Program-made: the position numbers and the translations under genes
Notes under the pieces: model-generated
What the model saw: the letters and a program-made list of their open reading frames with translations, nothing else
Told to the model about the DNA's origin: nothing
Database searches by the model: none
Part shown: one piece after another, positions 56,601 to 64,000 of the stretch
Numbering within the stretch: position 1 is the first letter of the stretch
Layout: each line of letters begins with the position of its first letter
Source of the DNA: Pandoraea pnomenusa
GTDB lineage: Bacteria; Pseudomonadota; Gammaproteobacteria; Burkholderiales; Burkholderiaceae
DNA length: 64,000 nt
Direction of reading: 5' to 3'
Assembly (NCBI RefSeq): GCF_000767615.3
Contig: NZ_CP009553.3
Coordinates: 124,001 to 188,000 of the forward strand

Positions 56601-57593
56601 GCGCGGGTGCAATGCCGAGAGCTTGATCGAGATGCCGGGGCCTTCGTAGATGCCGCGGCCCGCCGAGGCTTTCCCGATCGCATGGATTGCCTGCTCGTAG
56701 CTGGCGTAGTAGCGCTGGGCGTCTTCCTCGGTCGTCGCGGCCTCGCCGAGCATGTCGTACGAGTAGCGGAAGCCCTGGGCTTCGTACTTGCGGCTGTTGG
56801 CAAGCGCTTCGGAGATGGTTTCGCCCGTCACGAACTGCTCGCCCATCAGGCGCATGGCGATGTCCACGCCCTTGCGGATGAGCGGTTCGCCGCCGCGGCC
56901 GATCAGGCGAGTGAGCGCCTTCGTGAGGCCCGCTTCACTGGTCGTCGTCACGAGCTTGCCGGTGATCATCAGGCCCCAGGTGGCGGCATTGACGAACATC
57001 GAGGGCGAATTGCCCATGTGGGCGTGCCAGTCGCCCTTGCTGATCTTGTCGCGAATGAGGGCATCGCGCGTGGCCTTGTCGGGAATGCGCAGCAGCGCTT
57101 CGGCAAGACACATCAGCGCCACGCCTTCCTGGCTCGACAGCGAGAACTCGTGGATCAGGCCCTCCACGCCACCGCCCGTACTCTTGCCGCGCAGCGCGAC
57201 GACCAGCTTGCGGGCGAGGTCGGAGGCTTGCGTGGCGGTCGACGGCGCCAGCTTGGCCTGGCCGACCAGCACTGGCACGCATTCCGGCTCGGGACGGCGA
57301 TAGGCCGCCGTGATCGCGGCGCGCAGCACCGACTGCGGTTGCACGTTCTGGGCGAATTCGAGGAAGGGATGCGGCACGGCGTCGTCGCTGGCGTGGCCCT
57401 CGATCACCTCGGTACCGGATTGGGTTGCACCACTGAGTTCGGGCGGCAATGCGCCGCTCTCGATACGCTCGAGATAGGCGAAGATGGCCTGTTTGATGAG
57501 CCAGTGCGGGGTGCGCTCGATTTGCTGGGCGGCCGTCTTGAGCCGCGTGCGGAGGACGTCGTCGACCTTGACGCCAAGCGTGGTGTTTGCCAT
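53679..57593 (-). CDS. putA: Trifunctional PutA (repressor, proline and P5C dehydrogenase)
   Basis: The ATG at 57593 gives 1304 residues. PutA oxidises proline to glutamate in two steps at the membrane. Residues 1-50 form a ribbon-helix-helix DNA-binding domain (TTLGVKVDDVLRTRLKTAAQ, HWLIKQAIFAYLER), so this is the type that represses its own gene. The FAD-dependent proline dehydrogenase domain contains YEGPGISIKLSALHPRYSRS and MVRLVKGAYWDTEIKRAQ. The aldehyde dehydrogenase domain has ISPWNFPLAIFVGQVAAALA, the catalytic Cys at about residue 909 in FDSAGQRCSALRVLCLQ, and a C-terminal extension. An inverted repeat with GTTGCA, the PutA operator core, lies about 80 bases upstream. Confidence 0.97.
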   Translation of the reverse strand: MANTTLGVKVDDVLRTRLKTAAQQIERTPHWLIKQAIFAYLERIESGALPPELSGATQSGTEVIEGHASDDAVPHPFLEFAQNVQPQSVLRAAITAAYRRPEPECVPVLVGQAKLAPSTATQASDLARKLVVALRGKSTGGGVEGLIHEFSLSSQEGVALMCLAEALLRIPDKATRDALIRDKISKGDWHAHMGNSPSMFVNAATWGLMITGKLVTTTSEAGLTKALTRLIGRGGEPLIRKGVDIAMRLMGEQFVTGETISEALANSRKYEAQGFRYSYDMLGEAATTEEDAQRYYASYEQAIHAIGKASAGRGIYEGPGISIKLSALHPRYSRSQHERTVAELLPRVQSLAKLARSYDIGLNIDAEEADRLEISLDLLEALCFDPELAGWNGIGFVVQAYQKRCPFVIDFIIDLARRSRHRIMVRLVKGAYWDTEIKRAQVDGLEGYPVYTRKIYTDVSYLACAKKLLAVPDAIYPQFATHNAYTLSAIYHLAGNNYYPGQYEFQCLHGMGEPLYEEVVGPIASGKLARPCRVYAPVGTHETLLAYLVRRLLENGANTSFVNRIADETVSVDELIADPVTEAEKVQPLGAPHAKIPLPRDLYGTSRANSSGFDLSNEHRLASLSSALLASAGTPWRAAPMLADGERTTGTPRPVRNPADLRDTVGQVIEATSDDVQAALAHAVAAAPIWQATPVEERADCLMRSADLLEAHMPTLMGLCVREAGKSLPNAVAEVREAVDFLRYYAAQIRQGFSNDTHRPLGPVLCISPWNFPLAIFVGQVAAALAAGNPVIAKPAEQTPLIAAEAVRLMQAAGVPAGALQLLPGTGETVGAALVADARTKAVMFTGSTEVARIIARTLAERLDANGRPIPLIAETGGQNAMIVDSSALPEQVVYDVLASAFDSAGQRCSALRVLCLQDDIADKTLHMLKGAMQELAIGNPDRLSIDVGPVIDAEAQGGINRHIEQMRAKGFPVEQLPLPEAARHGTFVPPTLIELTDLKALQREVFGPVLHVIRFKRAQLDKLLDQINGTGYGLTFGVHTRIDETIAYVTERAHVGNVYVNRNVIGAVVGVQPFGGEGLSGTGPKAGGPMYLPRLLATRPAALAPELNRNDAALSPLVSYRDWLHRQSDSAAAIDRVDRYLATSALDATAVLPGPTGERNTYGLAPRGPVLCVAATPLGARTQLAAVLATGNTAVFADSPAARELVSALPDTLKARASVLAAGTDAAGEPSLAAVLFEGDSDELLALNRRIATRNGPILSTQGLSPEALSAGDDYSLERLLCERSVSVNTAAAGGNANLMTIG

Positions 57594-57670
57594 GGAAGGG
57601 TTACCTGATGACGCAAAAACGTGACACCCATAGCGGGTGAATGGCGGCATCGTAACCGGCTTTCCGAAGA

Positions 57671-57702
57671 GGTGCAACCAGAGTCAAAATTCGGGTTGCA
57701 CC
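57671..57702. promoter_or_regulatory. Likely PutA operator upstream of putA
   Basis: GGTGCAACC (57671-57679) and GGTTGCACC (57694-57702) form a perfect 9-bp inverted repeat with a 14-base gap. Each arm contains GTTGCA or its complement, the core motif bound by the E. coli PutA ribbon-helix-helix domain. It lies 78 bases upstream of the putA ATG, and the product has that domain. Further GTTGCA copies occur inside putA, for example GGTTGCACC at 57423-57431. Confidence 0.75.
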
Positions 57703-57739
57703 GAATGGGGGCGAGCGGGTTTGCGGGGGAGGCGGTGAA

Positions 57740-57760
57740 GCCCCGGGGGCGCCCCGGGGC
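57740..57760 (-). terminator. GC-rich hairpin after the cytochrome subunit gene
   Basis: GCCCCGGG (57740-57747) pairs with CCCGGGGC (57753-57760) around a five-base loop, 7 bases past the cytochrome stop codon on the minus strand. There is no U-tract, so it may terminate weakly or protect the mRNA end. Confidence 0.45.
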
Positions 57761-57767
57761 CGAAGCG

Positions 57768-58109
57768 TCACTTCTGGTCGGTGCCGTACGTCTTGCCGAG
57801 ATACTCGGCGATTAGCTTGACCTGATCTTCGGGAATCGGCGCGCCGTACACCTTCACCATCTTCGCGACTTCCGCGTGCCAGAAGGCGGCGGGCATTGGC
57901 GGCTGGGTGTTGACGTAGTCCACGGAGTGACACATGACACACCAGGCGTTGGCGGCCTGATGACCGGCAAGTGTGGAGGCCTTGAGCTGGGCGGTCTCCT
58001 GCGGCAGCTTGATCTCCAGGGCGTGCGCGGAAGACGCGCCGAGGGTGAGAAGGGCGCCGCTCAGCCCGGCCAGCAAGGCGGCGACGTTCGACAATTTGAC
58101 TGCGTTCAT
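57768..58109 (-). CDS. Monoheme cytochrome c subunit of sulfite dehydrogenase (SorB-like)
   Basis: The ATG at 58109 gives 113 residues with a signal peptide (VAALLAGLSGALLTLGASSA, then HA). The heme site is in ANAWCVMCHSVDYVNTQPPM, near residue 57. The distal Met is probably the one in MPAAFWHAEVAKMVKVYG. It accepts electrons from the molybdenum subunit encoded just upstream, 14 bases away, and passes them to the respiratory chain. Confidence 0.88.
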   Translation of the reverse strand: MNAVKLSNVAALLAGLSGALLTLGASSAHALEIKLPQETAQLKASTLAGHQAANAWCVMCHSVDYVNTQPPMPAAFWHAEVAKMVKVYGAPIPEDQVKLIAEYLGKTYGTDQK

Positions 58110-58123
58110 GATCGTCCCCTGTC

Positions 58124-59473
58124 TCAAGCCGCGACTACGCGCACGGATTCCACGCCGTTGCGCAGATAGCCGGCCGGATTCCACAACGATTGCAGCGGTT
58201 GCGTCACCCCTGCACGATTCGTCGCCCGCACTTTCAGAACGTACTCGCCGGCCTGTGGCGGCGTGAAATTCGCCGTCCATTCGCGGAACGAGTATTTCGA
58301 CAACTCCTGGCCCAGCTTCGCGGCGTGCCATGTCTGGCCGCCGTCGGTCGAGAACTGCACGTCGCGAATGCCTTCGCCGCCGTCGAATGCAATGCCTCGC
58401 ACGCGCATGGCCTTGCCGGCGGCGACTTGCTGACCGTCGGCGTGACTGGTAATGAACGAACGCACGGTGAAGCGGCCGATCGGCTTCGTCTTCTCGGGTG
58501 CCTTGCCGGGTTCGACGCAATTGCAGTCGTTATCCGGGATGCGATAGGCCGTGGCCATCCAGAAACCGTCGAATACCTTGTCGATGACGTTGATGTCGGC
58601 CAGATGCTTGACCCAGTAAGTGCCGTAGTACCCGGGCACGACCAGTCGCACGGGGAAGCCGTTGAGCATCGGCAGGTCCTTGCCGTTCATGGCAAACGCG
58701 ATCATCACCTCGCCGTCCATCGCGTGGTCGAGGTCGAGCGCCTTCACGAACTCCGGCGTGGCGGGCACGATCGGGCGATCCAGACCCTCGAAGGTGACCT
58801 GCTTCGCATTGGGCGACACCCCTGCGCGCTCGAGAATCCGCTTGAGTGGAATACCGCGCCAGCGGGCGTTGCCCATGGCGCCGTTGGCGATCTGCCCGCC
58901 CGCCACGCGCGGCTCGAAGAAGCCGCGGCTATTGCCCGAGCACTGATGCACGGCCACGATTTCCACGGGCTGGCCGAAGTCCTTCTTCAGCGAGGCGAGC
59001 GAGATGTCGAGCGGTTTGCTCACGCTGCCGCCCACGCGAATGCGGTGCTTTGCCGGATCGATGTCGGTCGGGATGCCCGCAAGGTGGTAGCGCACAAAGA
59101 ATGCGTCGTTGGGCGTGATCAGCCCGTCGTTGAACACCTCGAAGGGCGTTTCCAGTTGCGGTGGCCGTGCCGTGAGCCGGATCAACGGACGCTTTTGCGG
59201 ATACGCGACGAGTTCGCGCTCGCCGTTGGCGAACGGCAGCGTGACCATCGTCGGCGCGGTGGCTGCCGCAAATACGTCGAGCGCCCGCCCGGCCAGCGTG
59301 GCCCCGACGCTCAGTGCCCCGGCGCGGCGCAGAAAGCGACGGCGCGAGACTTCGGCCAGGGCCGACTCCGGCGGCGCTTCGGAAAACGCGTATTCGGGCG
59401 GGAGAATGGGAGATGCGGCGGATGCGGCGGTATGTGGCGCCGTGGGGGGGGCGCTCCGGTCGTGCGACTTCAT
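58124..59473 (-). CDS. Molybdenum sulfite dehydrogenase catalytic subunit (SorA-like)
   Basis: The ATG at 59473, with AGGAGA before it, gives 449 residues. A twin-arginine signal (SRRRFLRRAGALSVGATLAG, about 43-62) sends it folded to the periplasm. The Mo-binding Cys is at about residue 178 in VAVHQCSGNSRGFFEPRVAG. Other family signatures are GMGNARWRGIPL-like GAMGNARWRGIPLKRILERA, then GFPVRLVVPGYYGTYWVKHL and the C-terminal dimerisation domain with GIRDVQFSTDGGQTWHAAKL. It oxidises sulfite to sulfate and pairs with the cytochrome downstream. A related oxidoreductase of this family acting on another substrate is possible. Confidence 0.88.
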   Translation of the reverse strand: MKSHDRSAPPTAPHTAASAASPILPPEYAFSEAPPESALAEVSRRRFLRRAGALSVGATLAGRALDVFAAATAPTMVTLPFANGERELVAYPQKRPLIRLTARPPQLETPFEVFNDGLITPNDAFFVRYHLAGIPTDIDPAKHRIRVGGSVSKPLDISLASLKKDFGQPVEIVAVHQCSGNSRGFFEPRVAGGQIANGAMGNARWRGIPLKRILERAGVSPNAKQVTFEGLDRPIVPATPEFVKALDLDHAMDGEVMIAFAMNGKDLPMLNGFPVRLVVPGYYGTYWVKHLADINVIDKVFDGFWMATAYRIPDNDCNCVEPGKAPEKTKPIGRFTVRSFITSHADGQQVAAGKAMRVRGIAFDGGEGIRDVQFSTDGGQTWHAAKLGQELSKYSFREWTANFTPPQAGEYVLKVRATNRAGVTQPLQSLWNPAGYLRNGVESVRVVAA

Positions 59474-59603
59474 CGGATGTCTCCTGTAGAACTTCTTTTT
59501 CGTGCAGATGACGTGAACCGTTCGTCGTGCGGCGTTCGACTTATGGTCGCATCGTCGGAGATTCTGGCGACGTTGTCAAATTTCCGGAACGCTGTATACC
59601 GAT

Positions 59604-62048
59604 TTATATTTCGAGAGGATCCACTTCGAGGTGCCATCGCACCGGGGCCCGGAGGGTGCGCAGTTCGCTCATCCATCGCGTGAGAAAGCGCTGGAGCGCG
59701 CCCCGGTGCGGGCTCTCCACAACGAGTTGCGCACGCTCCGTGCCCGCGATCCGGACCATCGTCATCGGCACCGGATCCCACAGGGAGATGCGCGGGTCGT
59801 TCAGCGCCGGGGTGGCGGCGATCTCACGAGCTTGCCGAAGGAAAGCCATGGCGTCGTCGAGCTTGCGGGCCTCGGCGCGCAGCAGGGCCTGGTGCGTGAA
59901 CGGCGGCAGCAGTGCGACGCGTCGCTCCTCGAGCTGCTGCGCGGCAAAGCCGGGGTAGTCGTGACGCATGAGCGCCGCGAACAACGGGTGCGACGCGTAG
60001 CGCGTCTGGATCAGCACGTCGCCGGGGCCGTCGGCCCGGGCGGCCCGGCCGGCGCGACCGGCCACCTGCATGAGTTGTGCGAAGAGTCGTTCGGCGGCCC
60101 GAAAGTCGTGCGAGAACAGTGCGCTGTCGGCGTTGACCACGCCCACGAGCGTGACATTGCGGAAGTCGTGTCCCTTGGCGACCATTTGCGTGCCGATGAG
60201 GATGTCGACCTCGCCGGCGTGGACCTGCGCGAAGAGCGCCTGAGCGCTGCCCTTGCGGCGCGTGCTGTCGGCGTCGATGCGGGCGAGCCGCGCGTCGGGG
60301 AAATGGGCCGTCAGCGCTTCCTCGATGCGTTGGGTGCCGCGACCGAGCGGCGCGAGATCGAGGTTGCCGCAGTCGGGGCAGGCGTGCGGGATGCGCGCTT
60401 CGGCGCCGCAATGATGACAACGCAGGCGGTGTTCCGGCTTGTGCAGCACCATGTGCGCGCTGCAACGGCGGCAGTCGCTGATCCAGCCGCAGGCATCGCA
60501 ATTGAGCACGGGCGCGTACCCGCGTCGATTCAGGAACAGCAGGCTTTGCTCGCCCGCGTCGAGACGCGCCCGGAGGGCGGCGAGCAGCGGTTGCGACAAC
60601 CCTTCGTGAACGGCGCGCTGGCGCTTGCGCTCGACTTCCATGTCGATGAGCGACACGCGCGGCAGCACGGCGTCCGGGGTGGCGCGCTCGGGCATGGCGA
60701 GTCGCACGTACCGGCCCTGATCGGCGCGTCGCCAGCTGTCGAGCGACGGCGTGGCCGAGCCGAGCACCACCGGAATGCGCAACCGGTTTGCCCGCCAGAT
60801 GGCGAGGTCTCGCGCCGAATAGCGCAGGCCCTCCTGCTGCTTGTACGACGGATCGTGCTCTTCGTCGATCACGATCAGGCGCAGATGCGGCAGTGACGCC
60901 ATAATCGCCAGCCGTGTGCCGAGCACCACGCGCGCTTCGCCGCGGTGCGCCGCAAGCCAATGCCGGGCGCGCTCGCCTTCGGCCAGCCCGCTGTGCAGGG
61001 TGACGAGCGTCTCGTTCGGGAACCGCGTGCGAAAGACGCCTTCGAGCTGCGGCGTCAGGTTGATCTCGGGTACGAGCACGAGCACCTGGGCCTCGGGCTC
61101 GCGCAGCGCTTCGGCGACGGCGCGCAGGTACACCTCGGTCTTGCCGCTGCCGGTCACCCCGTAAAGGAGGAACGGCGTGCACGCAGGCGCGTCGTCGGCG
61201 GGCGTCGTGTCCGGCTTCGCCTGCGTGGCGACGAGCGCCCCGTGAATGGCGGCCACGGCGTCGGCCTGGCCGGCCGTCAGGGTGCGGCCGGGGGCGGCAC
61301 CAGGTGCAGCATCGGCCACGGGGTGTTCCGTGGCGCCCGAGACGCGCAACTCGTCCATCCCGTCCATGACGTCGCTGCATTCGTCCGCTTCGCGCACCGT
61401 TTCGTGAAACGGCACCGTTTCCACCACGACCCAGCCGGCGGCGGCCCACTGCTTGAGCACGTCGGCCGCTTTCGCGCAGAGGGCGCGCGCCTCGTCGGCG
61501 TCCAGCGTGCCGGCTTGCGCCAGTCCTTCGGCCAGGCGGCGCTGCGCGCGCAGCCGGGCGGGCACGTTTTCCATGAGCGCCGGCAGCGCACCGTCGGCCA
61601 AGCGATAGCGCTGCACGCCCCGCCGGGCGAGCAGGCGCGACCATCGCATCGGCGTACGAAGATGTCCGGGCACGGCGGGCAGCGCCACTTCCCCAATGCC
61701 GCGCTGGTAATAACGCGCGGCAAACTGCATCAGGTCGCGCCAGTCGTCGCCGAGCGCCGGCAATTCGTGCCATACCGATGTCACGTCGCGCAGCTTCGCG
61801 GACGGAACGTCGCTGCGCTGCGTCAATTCCCAGACGACACCCACCACCTGTCGTCGTCCGAACGGAACCTGGACCAGTTGACCGAGGGTCGCGGCCTGAT
61901 CGAGACGATAGTCGAACAAGGTGGGAAGTGGCGTATCGAGGGCCACGCGGGCGATAGTGGGCACTCCGGTACGCGAGTCGGTGACCGGGCGCGATGCGTC
62001 GTCGAACGACGCGAAAGAGGGGGCGGACAGATCGTCGGCGCGGCTCAA
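59604..62048 (-). CDS. priA: Primosomal replication restart helicase PriA
   Basis: PriA recognises stalled forks and reloads the replicative helicase. The frame from the TTG at 62048 gives 814 residues. The start is uncertain, and a GTG near residue 29 is an alternative. The N-terminal domain begins IARVALDTPLPTLFDYRLDQ. Walker A is LLYGVTGSGKTEVYL (Lys at about 303), motif II is LIVIDEEHDPSYKQQEGLRY, and a zinc-binding Cys cluster follows (CDACGWISDCRRCSAHM, then CHHCGAEARIPHACPDCG). Further helicase motifs include IGTQMVAKGHDFRNVTLVGV and AGRAGRA. It runs leftward after hemE. Confidence 0.95.
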   Translation of the reverse strand: MSRADDLSAPSFASFDDASRPVTDSRTGVPTIARVALDTPLPTLFDYRLDQAATLGQLVQVPFGRRQVVGVVWELTQRSDVPSAKLRDVTSVWHELPALGDDWRDLMQFAARYYQRGIGEVALPAVPGHLRTPMRWSRLLARRGVQRYRLADGALPALMENVPARLRAQRRLAEGLAQAGTLDADEARALCAKAADVLKQWAAAGWVVVETVPFHETVREADECSDVMDGMDELRVSGATEHPVADAAPGAAPGRTLTAGQADAVAAIHGALVATQAKPDTTPADDAPACTPFLLYGVTGSGKTEVYLRAVAEALREPEAQVLVLVPEINLTPQLEGVFRTRFPNETLVTLHSGLAEGERARHWLAAHRGEARVVLGTRLAIMASLPHLRLIVIDEEHDPSYKQQEGLRYSARDLAIWRANRLRIPVVLGSATPSLDSWRRADQGRYVRLAMPERATPDAVLPRVSLIDMEVERKRQRAVHEGLSQPLLAALRARLDAGEQSLLFLNRRGYAPVLNCDACGWISDCRRCSAHMVLHKPEHRLRCHHCGAEARIPHACPDCGNLDLAPLGRGTQRIEEALTAHFPDARLARIDADSTRRKGSAQALFAQVHAGEVDILIGTQMVAKGHDFRNVTLVGVVNADSALFSHDFRAAERLFAQLMQVAGRAGRAARADGPGDVLIQTRYASHPLFAALMRHDYPGFAAQQLEERRVALLPPFTHQALLRAEARKLDDAMAFLRQAREIAATPALNDPRISLWDPVPMTMVRIAGTERAQLVVESPHRGALQRFLTRWMSELRTLRAPVRWHLEVDPLEI

Positions 62049-62120
62049 ACTTAAAGTGAATCCTGAGAAGTTTCGCTAAACCCCGGATTTGAGTCGGCTT
62101 TCCGGTAGGTGTGAAGCGCT

Positions 62121-62129
62121 TGTGGATAA
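62121..62129. promoter_or_regulatory. DnaA box (TTATCCACA) upstream of priA
   Basis: TGTGGATAA is the exact complement of the strong DnaA box TTATCCACA. It lies 73 bases upstream of the priA start. A weaker relative (TGTGGGGAT) follows at about 62143. The 395-bp gap 62049-62443 also contains an AT-rich tract near 62205-62245 with AAAAAGCTTTTT, and holds no gene that I can support. Confidence 0.6.
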
Positions 62130-62299
62130 CTATGTTGAGAACTGTGGGGATTATTGCCCTTCAGCCTCGCCACACGGCCCTCGCGCCGCGCGGCGCTCTC
62201 ACTTTGGGTCAAATAAAAAAGCTTTTTGATCAATAGCTTATGAACAGAGTAGACAGTACCTTACTTGGCACTCCCACTTGCGGCGGCGCAGCGAGAATT

Positions 62300-62308
62300 T
62301 GTGCATAA
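62300..62308. promoter_or_regulatory. Second DnaA box (TTATGCACA) in the priA-hemE gap
   Basis: TGTGCATAA is the complement of TTATGCACA, which also fits the DnaA consensus TTATNCACA exactly. It is 179 bases from the first box, in the same orientation, with the AT-rich tract between them. Confidence 0.55.
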
Positions 62309-62409
62309 GTCTTCGGGACAACGCCGCAAATTGGAAGGGTTCTTCGATGACTTGGCCCTTGACATTGCGTGCTTCAAACGGCGGTTGGGTTTGCAGGGCG
62401 AAATGACTC

Positions 62410-62437
62410 GCAAACCCGCGCCGTCGCTGGCGCGGGT
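62410..62437 (-). terminator. Terminator after hemE
   Basis: ACCCGCGCC (62414-62422) pairs perfectly with GGCGCGGGT (62429-62437). On the minus strand it is followed by TTTGCG. It lies just past the hemE stop codon. Confidence 0.7.
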
Positions 62438-62443
62438 CACCGC

Positions 62444-63553
62444 TTACGCCATCTGGCGCAGCTTGCGGCTATAGCTGTGCACCTCGTCGACGAGCGCTGC
62501 GACGTGCTGGGGTTGCGTGAATTGGGAAATGCCATGTCCCAGATTGAAGACGTGACCGGGTGCATTGCCGTAGGCGTCGAGCAGGCGGCGGACCTCCATG
62601 CGGATGGCCTCGGGCGAGGCAAAAAGGGCCGTCGGATCAAAATTGCCTTGCAGTGCACAACGTTCGCCCACGCGGCGACGCGCCGCGGCGAGATCGACGG
62701 TCCAGTCCAGTCCGATCGCGTCCGGGCCGGTCTCTGCGATGGCCTCGAGCCATTGCCCGCCGCCTTTGGTAAAGACGATGTGTGGAATACGCGCGCCGTT
62801 CCACTCGCGGTGAACGCCGGCGAGCGCCTTTTGCATGTAGGCGAGCGAGAAGCGCTGGTAAAGGCCGTCGGCGAGGGCGCCGCCCCACGTGTCGAACACC
62901 ATCACCGCCTGGGCGCCGGCTTCGATCTGTGCATTGAGATAGTCGCCGACGGCCTTCGCGTTTGTCTCGAGAATGTGCGTCATCAGGTCAGGACGCTCGT
63001 ACATCATCGTCTTGACGGTGCGGAAGTCCGACGATCCGGCGCCTTCGACCATGTAGCACGCAAGCGTCCACGGGCTGCCGGAGAAGCCGATGAGCGGCAC
63101 GCGGCCCTTCAGGGCGCGGCGGATTTCGCTCACCGCGTCGAAAACGTAGCGCAGGCTGTCGAGATCCGGCGCCTGAAGGCGGCGCACGTCGGCTTCGGTG
63201 CGCAGCGGATGCGCGAAGCGTGGCCCTTCGCCGGCTTCGAACGACAGGCCGAGGCCCATGGCGTCGGGAATCGTGAGAATGTCGGAGAACAGGATCGCGG
63301 CGTCGAGCGGGAAGCGCTCGAGCGGTTGCAGTGTGACCTCGGTGGCGTAGGCGGGATTCTTGGCGAGTGCCAGGAAGCTGCCGGCCTTGGCGCGGGTGGC
63401 GTTGTACTCGGGCAGGTACCGGCCCGCCTGGCGCATCAGCCAGATCGGCGTGTACTCGGTCGGCTGGCGCAGCAGGGCGCGCAGGAAAGTATCGTTTTGC
63501 AGAGCTTGGGACACGTCGCAGCGGTGGGTTGGATGGTTTGGGCAAGCGGCCAT
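62444..63553 (-). CDS. hemE: Uroporphyrinogen decarboxylase
   Basis: HemE removes four carboxyl groups from uroporphyrinogen III to make coproporphyrinogen III in heme synthesis. At 369 residues it has the family length. Signatures are [20 protein letters not shown], with the substrate-binding Arg residues, then [36 protein letters not shown] and [16 protein letters not shown]. The ATG at 63553 is chosen. A later start near [11 protein letters not shown] would match many homologues and cannot be excluded. It is a cytoplasmic enzyme, upstream of priA in the same direction. Confidence 0.97.
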   Translation of the reverse strand: MAACPNHPTHRCDVSQALQNDTFLRALLRQPTEYTPIWLMRQAGRYLPEYNATRAKAGSFLALAKNPAYATEVTLQPLERFPLDAAILFSDILTIPDAMGLGLSFEAGEGPRFAHPLRTEADVRRLQAPDLDSLRYVFDAVSEIRRALKGRVPLIGFSGSPWTLACYMVEGAGSSDFRTVKTMMYERPDLMTHILETNAKAVGDYLNAQIEAGAQAVMVFDTWGGALADGLYQRFSLAYMQKALAGVHREWNGARIPHIVFTKGGGQWLEAIAETGPDAIGLDWTVDLAAARRRVGERCALQGNFDPTALFASPEAIRMEVRRLLDAYGNAPGHVFNLGHGISQFTQPQHVAALVDEVHSYSRKLRQMA

Positions 63554-63674
63554 TTTACTCGGGTATCCCGCGCGCGGTCGCTTTGCGGGCCGTTATGCCG
63601 CAGATAAGACAGGAAGTCGCCGCGAGCGGGCGTGACGGTCGGGAAAAACGCGCAAGGCGCCACGCGACGGCGGG

Positions 63675-63686
63675 ACCCCCGGGGGT
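63675..63686. repeat. Perfect 12-bp palindrome upstream of hemE
   Basis: ACCCCCGGGGGT is fully self-complementary and lies in the divergent gap (63554-63847) between hemE and the truncated binding-protein gene. It has no loop, so it is more likely a protein site or chance GC-rich symmetry than a terminator. The promoters of both genes should be in this gap but are not obvious. Confidence 0.4.
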
Positions 63687-63847
63687 TTTGCCACGCGTAT
63701 GGCGGGAAGACAACGCGCAACCTGTCATGATGGTTGGCGGCTTCCGGGTGTGTGATTAGTATTGGGCGTCGCGCACCACGTCGCGCGCCACGTCGGACAG
63801 TGCGTCGGCACTTCGTCGATCACATCGCATAACAACAGGAGACAAAC

Positions 63848-64000
63848 ATGAATGTCATGAAGACGGCCGCCCGCGCGGTCCTTGTGGTGGCAACGGCACT
63901 TGCCGCATCCGCCACCTTCGCGCAATCCACCCCCGCGCCGGCCGTCCATTCCCGGCTCGACGACATCGTGAAGTCGGGCACGTTGCGCGCCTGCGCCACG
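63848..64000 (+). CDS. Periplasmic amino-acid-type ABC binding protein, N-terminal fragment
   Basis: The ATG at 63848, with AGGAGA before it, opens a gene that runs off the window after 51 codons. The product has a signal peptide (AARAVLVVATALAASATFAQ), then LDDIVKSGTLRACAT, the usual start of family 3 solute-binding proteins for polar amino acids or related compounds. The domain that would fix the substrate lies outside the window. Confidence 0.75.
   Translation, partial: MNVMKTAARAVLVVATALAASATFAQSTPAPAVHSRLDDIVKSGTLRACAT

Overview
This is a GC-rich chromosomal window with long, tightly packed operons. The gene content and order point to a beta-proteobacterium of the Burkholderiaceae, and Pandoraea or a close relative is my best guess: flagellar genes, a glycine riboswitch followed by gcvT-gcvH-gcvP-sdaA, the large repressor-type PutA, and a NarL/FixJ two-component pair beside flagellin. 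The genus is an inference from gene content, not from a marker gene. I see no prophage, insertion sequence, CRISPR array or rRNA. One tRNA gene, tRNA-Arg(CCG), is present.

Positions 1-23.6 kb form a flagellar locus. The rightward block holds the end of flgI, then flgJ and flgKL. It converges on a leftward fliLMNOPQR operon (export gate and C-ring). Further on, fliFGHIJK runs leftward, diverging from a rightward single-gene fliE. Then come a small leftward unit encoding an FlhB C-domain-like protein and a second FliK-like protein, followed by fliD-fliS-fliT and the flagellin gene fliC. fliC has a near-consensus sigma-28 promoter. Weaker sigma-28-like sites precede flgK and fliL.

Positions 24-28 kb carry two two-component systems. 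One is a soluble NarL-type pair preceded by a perfect FNR-type box. The other is a TctD/TctE-like pair that diverges from an SsuABC/TauABC-type importer (28.3-31.3 kb). Positions 31.4-39.1 kb hold mixed housekeeping genes: a SYLF-domain lipoprotein, a small exported protein, tRNA-Arg, a diheme cytochrome c, a metallophosphoesterase, a predicted 37-residue secreted peptide, Rep helicase and a zinc-ribbon membrane protein.

Positions 39.1-45.8 kb are a glycine and serine catabolism unit. A tandem glycine riboswitch with a terminator controls gcvT-gcvH-gcvP, and sdaA follows. An 8-bp tandem repeat lies between gcvH and gcvP. The next unit (46.1-48.3 kb) is bounded by terminators and encodes an orphan PilV/shufflon-type adhesin, the most unusual gene here. 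After it come an AgcS amino-acid:cation symporter, a LivK-type binding protein, the proline symporter putP and the trifunctional putA. putA is preceded by an inverted repeat carrying GTTGCA, the known PutA operator core. Positions 57.7-64 kb hold a SorAB-like sulfite dehydrogenase, priA (with two consensus DnaA boxes upstream), hemE, and the start of a periplasmic binding protein cut by the window end. A recurring theme from 39 to 53 kb is use of glycine, serine, alanine and proline.
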